A DNA stretch of 64,000 nucleotides from NCBI RefSeq assembly GCF_001039355.2, contig NW_019775512.1, positions 41,595 to 105,594 of the forward strand, read 5' to 3'. The notes under the pieces are model-generated. The model was not told the origin of the DNA and did not search any database. It worked only from the letters and a program-made list of their open reading frames with translations. Origin of the DNA: Lingula anatina (taxonomy: Eukaryota > Brachiopoda > Lingulata > Lingulida > Lingulidae). Positions 39,601 to 47,619 of this stretch are shown here, one piece after another (position 1 is the stretch's first letter; every line of letters begins with the position of its first letter). Position numbers and translations under genes: made by a program.

Positions 39601-42600
39601 TTGTTAAGTTGTACCAACACTATTAATTGTTTAGTAATATATTTCGCTCTTATATAATCCTATTTTGTTTGGAATGAACATTTGTTTACTTGTGACTGGA
39701 CTCATTTTTTCAAGTGTATTGCGCTGTGTTGCACAGTATTGTCCTGTATTGCACTGTATTGCTCAATTTAGGGATACCCCTTATGCCTTTTTTTAGGAGT
39801 TTATCTTGAACCAAAGAGTAACATGTAAGTAAGTATAGGTGATAATCTGAAGTCCAGGATGCACTGGCCCAAAACCCAAATATTAACCAACAAAGTTTTG
39901 AAGAAATATTCATGACAATATATACTGACCTACTAAAATTCTCATCTTAAAAAGATGAATAACTGTCACAGTGTTTTCCATACATACGATAATTTTATGT
40001 TTCATGAAAAGTGTATTGGTAGTTTACTCATGCAATGACATGTCATCATTTACATAAACATTGTAGAAAATTTAGGCGACTAATATAAAAGATTGCATCA
40101 ATCTCAAAACATAATGGAATTTACAAAGCAAAAAAGGTTATCTGAACTCATTTAACAACATGTACAGTATTGTTTCTTTCCATTGAATTTTTTGAAAGGA
40201 TTCTCTTCATTAAGCATAACATTTGTTTGAAATTACTAGTTATTCTGTGTTTGTTGAGCCAATAGGGGTTCACATCAGTGAGCTACATGTACATCCCATG
40301 AGGCCCTTGGCTTTGCATCGGATCCCATTCACTGAATTCTTTACCTCATGGTTTTCTGTCCATCAAGGTCATGATATGATCAAGAAAAGCCGATTCACAA
40401 GGAAAAACACCACCCATGGGTCTAGCCACATTTACAATGTGTTGGCTCATCTGATTGGGAGCATTCACATCGAGAAGAGCCGAGGTCCAGCAAGGCCGAG
40501 ACCTAAATATGGCGAACCTACATGAAAGGAAGACCGGGTAATCCTTTAATGGTCTCTCAGCCTCTCACACGCCTCTCTTGGATATCCTGGGGCCTTATAT
40601 ACACTGTACCCATATTGGATAGCCTAGGACCTACATGTACTACATTTACACAATTTCCACCAACAGGGTTCTACAATTTATTTACCATCAGCAGTAGCAG
40701 GACTCAAACTCTTTACATCATTGTTATGAACTGAGGAAGCATATCAAGTGCTAGAGTGAAGAGTTAAAATGAGCTCACAGACCACTCTATGATTAAAAAT
40801 CAATGATGAGGCCAACAATTTATATGAATGTGATGCAGGCAAAATCCTCTCTGCATGTTTAATTGCATTCTAAAGTCACGTTCATATACCATTTCAAATT
40901 ATCCCTAAATACTAAACAGATTGCTTTTAAAATAGGATTAACATTGTCTTTATATCTTCCTATTTTAATTTGGATTTACTTGCCATTTCCCTATAAAGTT
41001 ATGAAAATATACCCTATAGGTTCTAGATTTCAGTATTGCCAGCTTGATTTCATATATAACCCATATCAGCAATACTAACTCTAGCCATTGAAGACATACT
41101 GCAGGTGTGTTTGGCAAAATTTTGTCTGGGACACTTCCATATTTGGAAGTCACATGTCTTGTACATCACAGATCTGTCCCGACTGGAGCTACCTTTCCCG
41201 TCTTGAGCTGACATCATCTCGTGCAGATGAGATGAGGAAGCAAAGTGACTGACATGGAGTTTGAAGTTTGAACTAAGAATACCTTGCAATCGAAAATCAG
41301 ACCCACAATACAAGCATCTTTCTGCTTTAAAAACTGATTTTTGGTGTAGCCATTGTGCAGTCCTTTTAGTGGTATTGGACATGCACTGTAGCTGTCAAAC
41401 TTTGCACATGGCAAGCACGTATATTGTGTTTATCATAAAGGGACCACACAAAAGATTTTGTAAGCTTACTGCAATTCAGCTACTCCCCTCGGAGATAGAC
41501 CAATCCCACTAGATCGATCTAGGTATGGGAATGGGGTCTATGAGTGCAGAATAAAGTACTTAAAAGTAAGGCACACCAAATACAATAATCTGTCTGAAAT
41601 GACATAGTTTGGGTTAACTTCCAAGTGCTAAATCTAATTATGTACTAGTCTGTATCAGCAGCCAAATCCAAATAATGTTTATGCCTAAGCAGTTCTGCAC
41701 TCTTCACAGAAGTATTTTAAGTGACAAATGTGAATTTCTCTGGTGTTCCTCAGGCCTTATAAAACGGATTACGTGTTTACTAACACTACCCGCAAATCTT
41801 TTAGCACTAAAGCCCATATTAACCACAAAATCCACAAATTATCCAACACACCTTAAAATCATTTAGCACCAACAAAGTGATACCTAGCACTAACATTCAC
41901 CTGCTCTGGTAGTGCTGGTTAATTTGTGGGTTATGTGGTTAATATGGATGTTAGTGCTAAAAGGTCTGCGGGTAGTGTTAGTAAACACCTAATCCGTATA
42001 TAAGGCCTGTCCTTTCTCCAAGTTAGTATGCACTGTTGCTAAAAGACTAAAAGCATATTTGATGGTCTGAGAATCAATATCTGAAAAAGCATCATATCCA
42101 CAGGTTTCAGGGAATGTATTCCCATTACTCATATGCATTCAGGCAATGGAAAGGATAAGGCTTGAATGCTGAATCCATTTATGGGAATATATATATTGGT
42201 CTACTCTTGATACTTACCAATACTGTCATCAACTCTTACCCCAGGTTATGAAAAAGAAAACTAGTCTAAGTGCACACACAACATCAAGCAAATATCACAA
42301 TTATGCAGATCTAATCACTTATTAGAGTCTCTCTCTCTCTCTCTCTCATTCCAATCCAGATACACCACACACATACACATGCTGTCAAACGCTCTCCACA
42401 TTGCTCATTTTCCTTTGTTGATGCTGTTTATTGCAAAGAATTAAAGTTCAGGCAGAAATATCATATGGCATGATATTCATTGTCAAATTATACAATCAAT
42501 TAGAATGATTTCTCAATAAATGATATGTGTTATTGAAGATATAATATTGGTCTAGGTACTGTTGTGTCTGTTTCTAAAGTGTATTATTTGGAAATTACAT

Positions 42601-45576
42601 GTACATTCACTGTTTTATTTCACATTTTAACTATGCAAACGAAAATGATAAAGAAGACCTCTGCCAACCACTCTATTTACAAGTATATATTGGTAAAACA
42701 CAGCACTACACAAGTCGAGAGCAAGCATACAAAAGGAATGTAGCATAGAACCTCCAAATATAGGAATGTAGCATAGAACCTCCAATTATAGTGCTAACAA
42801 CCAGAAATTTAAATAATCTAATATCATGGAACAGAGCATAACTATTATAATGAAACACCATCCTGTTATACAGTATATTTGAAAAAATAAAAGTGTGGTT
42901 GAGATTTAAAATCTTACATTGGTTTAAATGGAGTCTTTTATGAAAATCTGGTTTGTTTAGAAAGAAACATAAAATCTTGATGATGATATTCTCCTATTTC
43001 AGTTCAAATCAATCTTAGGGTGTTAACATCCGTATGAGGAAGGAACATAGGAATGAGGTTATTATCCTCATTTCCAATGTAGTAGTATATAATCACCAAT
43101 TTTTCTTTATTCTACTCAATGCCAGGAGAAGTGATAATCTTTTAACCTGATTGCATTCAGTGAGAGACCCCGCAGAGTTAGTTCATACTGGCAGTATATG
43201 ATAGTTTTATTGTGAATGCACCCTAAGTTTGGACATCATTCTTCCCATCAATGCTGAAATATAAAGTATACATTTAGCTTTCTTGTTCATGCAAACGCAA
43301 ATATGATAATATTTACCTCATTCCTATGTCCACGAAGGTTAAAATTTGTTCTGCTAGGCACATCAGTGTCTTTCTCACAGTGGCTTGTGGTGAAAGTTGC
43401 ACTGACAATTCCTTTGCCATTCCCTGTGGCCAACCAGCCTTCCTGGTAGTACTCTGAGCGGTCCAGTTGCCAGCCATCCTCATTGGGAAGAATTTCTGGA
43501 ACCTGCATTGGTATGAAAAAAATTCATCACTCAAATTTTGGGTTCATAGTTGTATACATGCACTGGCTAGCTATCTAGTGATAGAAAAAAGATAAATTAA
43601 TATTTCAAACAGAAAGGCATATATGTAGTGTATGAGCAATACAGACAAGGATGACCAGAAAAAAAAGGTGTACAATTATATTTCATAGTGGTTGGTTTTC
43701 GAGTGATTCACTCCTCTGGTTTTGAACCCAAATGTAACACTCTGTGCATGGATACTTGAAGGACTAAAACCATTAAATGGATAGATAAACTTTTACCATG
43801 ACCCTTACTGGAGTTCATCAGAGGTGAGCACATATTGAATATGGACATTGACCAAAGCCTTGCTTCCAAATGATAAAAACTGGATTCAAATACTGCATGT
43901 GCACTTACTCAGTACAGTTCAGTAGTACAGTACATGTATATGTGTATGCATATTTTTGCTAATGGAGAACATCACTATTTGAGATTGATACTGACAAGTA
44001 ATTCTATTTACAAGAGGTCGGTTTTCGATATTCTAAAAACTACTTCAGTTCCTGTCATCTAAATCAGCATTTTTCATTCATTTACAAGGTATTATTGAAT
44101 AGTGATGATTGTTATGATTCTTATGAACCATTTTGCTATATTCTTTAGCTATTTTACCCCAGCTTTGGAGACAACAAAACATCAAAGCTGGATCAATGCT
44201 TTGAAGTTAAAGATACACTCAGTGGGTTTGAAAATCCCCAAAATGCTCATTTTTGCCATCCACAGATTTTTATAAAAACGTATACACCTTAAAAATTATT
44301 TAACCAATTAAATATTTTTTTCTGGAGCGAACCTGATGCTGATATTTCCATTGCAGCTTATAGGAAAATTGGTCGCTGTTGTACTGACTGGCCAGTCAAT
44401 TTAAGCTAAAATCAACCTTTAAAAATTTAATCCATGTGCAGAGAATGATAGATAAATGATTTGTGAGTATGAAAAAAAGTGCTTACTTGCCCAAGAAAAT
44501 CCATTTTAGAGGGTAAATCTCATTGAGTGTGCCTTTAAATGAAAAAAAAAACGAGCATACTGATGAAGTATGCTACAATCTGTAGCAACCAATTCAAGCC
44601 CCAAATCTAAAATATGGCTCCCCAATCTATTATTTCTAGCCAGATGTGCTGCCTGTCATTTATGTCTTTTTCGATGTGTTACTGCACTGATTACTTGTTA
44701 GACAGGAGCTATAAGCATCACAGGTTTTAAAACCAATGGCAGCTGCTCACAACCAGATATAGTTTTGCCTATTGTTGACTTGCCTGTAAGGTGGTGGTAA
44801 GCTCCATTGGTGTGAAATACTCTGTCAACAGCCAAACCTACTGATACATCTTTGGTTATTATTATTATTGATGGATGTGTCAAAGGGAAGCTACAGGTCC
44901 CACAGGTGTGAAAACAATGTCAGCTGCTTCTAAACCTTTACTACATGTATAAGCATAGCACTGTAGTGTTTTTATGTTTTTAAAGAATGCAAAGTGAGCA
45001 CTGCACAGAAAGCTTGCACACCATGACTTGAATGGCTTCTCATGCATCCTAGACTGGGGTAGCGCTAGCAATTTTTTTCACTTAGCCAAAGCACCACTTT
45101 TTTGTCAATTTGTTATCAAATTAATGGTTATAATTGTAGCAAGTGTTTCATTTCCCATACCCTATTCTCTTCATTCTTGTGCCAGAGTGAGACAACATCA
45201 AGTTGATCATAACTTGATTAAGGTGATCATAACTCTAAATGCTAATGTTAACAATTCAAGAGCCAAAAACTCACAACTTGGTGTCAAATCAATCAAGATT
45301 TCAAAGGACTTGGAGGAGGGTGCGGTCAGGACTTGAAATTAATGGCAGACTAGTGAGTGCAGTGTGTCAATGAATGAAAGATGGCAGAATTTATCCACAA
45401 ATATCTTTCATTGGTTAAGTCTTAAGTTCTGTCCAATAACATGCTGTTGGACAACAATATGCATTCACTGTATTACAATTTATAAATTGCTTGCACTTTA
45501 CCTTTCCCATCCATGATAAGGAATGTATCGTACAGTCGCTCCTTGTAGTTGGACTGTCTTCAATAAAAATATACAT
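20037..45576 (-). CDS. TULP4: Tubby-related protein 4 (TULP4)
   Basis: Fourteen exons join in frame to 1049 codons: 45576-45502, 43502-43317, 38586-38458, 38297-38133, 36716-36512, 35734-35633, 35138-34996, 34708-34481, 34102-33871, 23536-23331, 23024-22781, 22513-21573, 20592-20416, 20153-20037. Residues about 25-340 are WD40 repeats ([49 protein letters not shown]). A SOCS-box-like segment lies at about 371-411 ([24 protein letters not shown]), the type that recruits elongin BC to cullin ligases. The tubby domain is split: about 415-480 ([17 protein letters not shown]), 562-600 ([23 protein letters not shown]) and 975-1049 ([18 protein letters not shown], ending [13 protein letters not shown]), as in vertebrate TULP4. 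The first exon also matches the family (SLSWMGK before the VPEIL exon). It is shorter than the human protein (about 1540), with the loss in the disordered insert. One intron carries the N-bounded segment 23683-33610. Confidence 0.95.
20880..21030. repeat. Degenerate AT-rich tandem repeat
   Basis: About three loose copies of a unit of roughly 65 bp carrying ATCAATCARTTTCTT and AAAATAGTT, within a TULP4 intron. Confidence 0.5.
22681..22724. repeat. (CA)n microsatellite
   Basis: Pure CA repeat in a TULP4 intron. Confidence 0.95.
23993..24268. mobile_element. PIF/Harbinger-type MITE (family A)
   Basis: A 276-bp imperfect palindrome whose ends contain CACAACAGATGATCC and GGATCATCTGTTGTG. It is flanked by TAA (23990-23992, 24269-24271). 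A clear homologue lies at 51275-51552. Confidence 0.7.
24293..29088 (-). CDS. TTLL4-like tubulin tyrosine ligase family protein with signal peptide, 3' end missing
   Basis: Eight exons join in frame: 29088-29004, 27996-27832, 27457-27341, 26817-26729, 26499-26305, 25727-25639, 25455-25327, 24409-24293 (about 328 codons, no stop). TTL-domain landmarks follow the TTLL4 order: [74 protein letters not shown]. The domain is an ATP-grasp ligase that adds amino acids, usually glutamate, to proteins such as tubulin. Two oddities are seen. The first exon encodes a hydrophobic leader ([19 protein letters not shown]) typical of secreted proteins. The glycine-rich loop after WIVKP, PASARG in TTLL4, reads AFSCCGRN. 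The C-terminal catalytic exons should lie left of 24293, but only 600 bp separate it from the N at 23682. The exon 4 donor (AAG/gttata) is weak. Complete gene, unusual paralogue or relic cannot be told apart here. Confidence 0.75.
24959..25173. mobile_element. MITE with CCCCCTTTACACTG ends
   Basis: A 215-bp element with 14-bp inverted termini CCCCCTTTACACTG and CAGTGTAAAGGGGG, plus subterminal inverse pairs (CTTTCTGCGTCC and GGACGCAGAAAG). It lies in an intron of the TTLL-like gene. The target duplication is unclear. Confidence 0.65.
29089..30496. other. Spacer between two minus-strand genes
   Basis: The spacer lies upstream of the TTLL-like start and downstream of the LDLa-gene stop. AT-rich, with no conserved reading frame on either strand. 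It should hold the TTLL-like promoter, but no clear core motif was picked out. Confidence 0.45.
30497..33550 (-). CDS. LDL-receptor class A repeat protein, nine LDLa modules, 5' end missing
   Basis: Three exons join in frame and end in a stop: 33550-32670, 32195-31946, 30926-30497. The encoded 520 residues contain nine LDLa modules with the calcium-cage signature (for example [17 protein letters not shown] and [17 protein letters not shown]). They alternate with a second cysteine-rich linker of pattern DC...YCN.T.TC....KCSDGTC. The last module ([17 protein letters not shown]) is followed directly by the stop, so there is no C-terminal membrane anchor. LDLa modules bind ligands extracellularly and fold with calcium and disulfides. 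The first exon shown starts mid-module (a residual G, then LPCKNNAKC), so signal-peptide exons must lie beyond the N at 33611. Exons are GC-richer than their surroundings. Module 7 has an insertion spanning an exon junction ([15 protein letters not shown]). Family level is certain; the specific orthologue is unknown. Confidence 0.85.
31259..31575. mobile_element. Long-armed MITE with CAGGCCTACCC ends
   Basis: A 317-bp element whose arms of about 110 bp (31259-31368, 31466-31575) are near-perfect inverse copies around a 97-bp centre. The 5-bp direct repeat TAAAT flanks it (31254-31258, 31576-31580). It lies in an intron of the LDLa gene. The high arm identity suggests recent mobility. Confidence 0.85.
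32577..32617. repeat. (TTTA)n microsatellite
   Basis: Ten TTTA units in an LDLa-gene intron. Confidence 0.9.
33564..33603. repeat. (AAT)n microsatellite next to an N
   Basis: About 13 ATA/AAT units immediately before the N at 33611, a plausible point for an assembly break. Confidence 0.9.
33619..33776. mobile_element. Hairpin MITE (family B)
   Basis: The termini contain AGGGGTTTCTCGCTAAATTG and, inversely, CAATTTAGCGAGAATCCCCT. The arms extend inward for about 70 bp. It starts within 8 bp of the N at 33611. A related copy is nested in another MITE at 47109-47235. Confidence 0.75.
35922..36140 (-). mobile_element. TTAA-type MITE (family 2), truncated
   Basis: The element begins AGGTGCACTCCATGAGA after TTAA (35918-35921). 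It then matches the inverse of the 44211-44534 copy across the CATTTATCTTTCCCTCTCTGC and GACTGGCTAGTCA parts. The homology fades after about 36110, where LINE-like sequence begins. Confidence 0.65.
36192..36433 (+). pseudogene. LINE ORF1-like N-terminal fragment
   Basis: An open frame from ATG 36192 encodes about 80 residues. It has a polar, Ser/Thr/Asn-rich head and then a coiled-coil start ([20 protein letters not shown]), resembling ORF1 proteins of L1-type retrotransposons. It stops at the N at 36434, after which comes an A-run (36435-36450). The rest of the element was probably collapsed at this N. The family call rests on composition and context only. Confidence 0.45.
37779..37946. mobile_element. 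hAT-type MITE with CAGGGGCGGATCC ends
   Basis: A 168-bp element with termini CAGGGGCGGATCCAG and the inverse AATCCGCCCCTG, the widespread CAGGGGCGG hAT terminus. Internal TCTTCCA repeats are present. It lies in a TULP4 intron. A second copy starts at 63974. Confidence 0.75.
39289..39779. mobile_element. hAT-type non-autonomous element with 8-bp target duplication
   Basis: The termini of about 75 bp are inverse copies. They contain GTCCCTAAATTG at the left, CAATTTAGGGA at the right, and inner GTGCAATGCACTTGAAAAAA-like pairs. A perfect 8-bp direct repeat CTTATGCC flanks it (39281-39288, 39780-39787), diagnostic of hAT insertion. It lies in TULP4 intron 2. Confidence 0.82.
41751..42009. mobile_element. 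Hairpin MITE with CAGGCCTTATA ends
   Basis: A 259-bp element with arms of about 93 bp: CAGGCCTTATA at the left, TATAAGGCCTG at the right, and inner TTTACTAACACTACCCGC matched by its inverse. A 4-bp direct repeat TCCT flanks it. It shares the CAGGCCT end with the element at 31259. Confidence 0.82.
42331..42348. repeat. (CT)n microsatellite
   Basis: Nine CT units in a TULP4 intron. Confidence 0.9.
44211..44534 (+). mobile_element. TTAA-type MITE (family 2, full copy)
   Basis: A 324-bp element with ends AGATACACTCA and TGAGTGTGCCT, flanked by TTAA (44207-44210, 44535-44538). It has no open frame. It lies in TULP4 intron 1. Confidence 0.72.
45054..45137 (-). mobile_element. Truncated copy of the CTGGGGTAGCGCTA MITE
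   Basis: It begins CTGGGGTAGCGCTAGCAA and matches the right half of the element at 1676-1847 over about 84 bp, then diverges. It lies in TULP4 intron 1. Confidence 0.75.
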
Positions 45577-47057
45577 CTCAGCAGGCGATTAAATGCGTCC
45601 TAATGACTCCATTGTTGCCTTTTCAACATACAATGTAGGCAAATCGACTCGTTCAACCCGCACATAACTACGACAGCACTCCTGACAAACCTGTCAAAGT
45701 CATTCTTACTGGGATTGACAGAAAGAGTGAAGCCTAAACCGTCAGTATCAGCATATTGTACATTCAATTAAGCCACGTCCTCCAACAGATAAATTCAAAA
45801 ATCATGAAACAATCTCTAATTTCATCACCTTATGGTTACCTAAGGTCAAACACAATTTTGATTAAAACTGAAAATAGTATAATGCACTCTCGACTGAGGT
45901 CAACAAAGCCGCTGTCGTGCGACTTCCGGCTGTCGCATTCACTTTCTTTCCTACGCAGATTGTTTTTGCGCAAACTGTCTCATCTAACGCACTTGGAAGA
46001 TAGATGCGGGCAATATCCGGCGATATGGACGTACATTTTGCACACTTTGGCAGTGCACTGCACAAAATCCTGTACATTTGGGGCCAATTTGTTGTGGCCA
46101 ATATGTGTATCTTAGGTGGTTAAATAACCATATAAAGTAATATGATTCAACTCCTTTGCATGTGAAGCATATTGAAAACACCCCTGTAACAGACGTATGC
46201 ATACAAATGAGATTTTTCAACTTGCTTTATTCATCTCAAAAACTCTGCGAAGCTTGCAGCCCAAAAATTTTGAAAAAAATATATATATTGCAAACATGAT
46301 GTTAAGGTTGATAAAATATCAGGTCAAGGTAAGAGATTGATTGAAACGACTGAGCTGGAATACTTTCTTTGATGTAACAGACGTACAGTTTGGCCGTATC
46401 AGACGTACTTGTGCGACCGCAACAGACGTACATAAAAATAAAATAGTATTTATGAAGTACATCAACTTTATTTACTAATTACACTGCTCTTACATAATTA
46501 ATAATTTTTAAGTACACATTTAAATAAAATTAGACATGTAGTTATGAACAACAACAACCTAAATCAAATAATTTTATTCATAGGAAAATAGCATTTCAGG
46601 GTACGTACGGATAAAATTTAGTCCCAAAATATTACACGTCCCTGTACTCCCGTTCCCGATAGATACATAAAGGGAAAACTGAAAAAACGTCTTTTTAGAT
46701 TTAAATACCGATAGATCCGATTTTTTACCACCGTCCTATAAATTTGCGTTCCTATAGATACGACGTCCTCATAAACCCACGTCCTATAAATCCGCATACC
46801 TATAGATCCACGTATTTTTAGATCCAAATACCGATAGATCCATTGCAGGTACACTATTGCTCAAAATGGTTGGTATACTACTCAGTACATAAAATGCACT
46901 GTTTAAAACGAGAGTACACATATTAATCCTTTCAGCAATTAATTATTATACTATAGATCGTTTTTACGCAATACTCGGGTAATTTACATTAGGCCTACTA
47001 ATGCATTATCTGACAGAAATTCATGATTTCACTAGATGTTTTGTTATTTTCATGTTA

Positions 47058-47272
47058 GACCCCATTCCCAGAGATTAGATCGATCCAAACTAGATCGACC
47101 TAACTCCCTGGGGGTTCACGCTAAATAGCTGTCAGCCGAGCGGGCACGAAAGTTAATTACCCCCTTACAGCTTGTAGTAGGCAGGACGGACATTTAAGCC
47201 GGATTATATGACAGTAATCTAGTGAGACTCCCCATGGGGATAGATCGATCTAAAATCTATGGGAATGCACCC
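47058..47272. mobile_element. TTA-flanked MITE, host of a nested MITE
   Basis: The ends contain CATTCCCAGAGATTAGATCG and, inversely, CGATCTAAAATCTATGGGAATG. TTA flanks both sides (47055-47057, 47273-47275), consistent with a PIF/Harbinger-type 3-bp target. Confidence 0.68.
47109..47235. mobile_element. Family B MITE nested in another MITE
   Basis: GGGGGTTCACGCTAAATAGCT through AGTGAGACTCCCC parallels the element at 33619-33776, including the central ACAGCTT...GACGGACATTTAAG part. It sits inside the arms of the 47058-47272 element. Confidence 0.6.
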
Positions 47273-47351
47273 TTACATTCATTTAGTTTTGATTACGAAA
47301 GCTTCTGACAGGAACCTAAGATTATATATTTTTGTCATAGTGATTAATCCA

Positions 47352-47356
<5 letters not shown>

Positions 47357-47382
<26 letters not shown>
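47357..47382. repeat. (CA)n microsatellite
   Basis: Thirteen CA units in the gene-free interval. Confidence 0.9.
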
Positions 47383-47585
47383 CACCCCCGTCAATTAAGA
47401 ACTCGGCAAAAGTTGATGAAATAATGTTAAGAGTTTTACAAGTAAACCCTTCTTATTTTATGCTGTGTATGATTTATTTGGGCATTTCATGAATGATTCT
47501 GCCTGATAACTGTCTTGTATACTTGATAGAAACCATTATTGTATGGTTGGCAAACATACCCAAAGTTTGCAGGCAAAAATCGGCT

Positions 47586-47586
47586 G

Positions 47587-47619
<33 letters not shown>
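47586..47619. repeat. (TA)n(GA)n compound microsatellite
   Basis: Eight TA units followed directly by GA units. Confidence 0.9.

Noticed and set aside
45756-46115. 119-codon plus-strand frame upstream of TULP4
   Set aside because: No recognisable domain. It overlaps the likely TULP4 promoter/5' region and has no coding partner exons.
46618-46854. Minus-strand frame with a repeating IYRYL-like peptide
   Set aside because: It arises from the 16-bp repeats of the foldback-like arm. The period is not a multiple of three, so peptide repetition is incidental.
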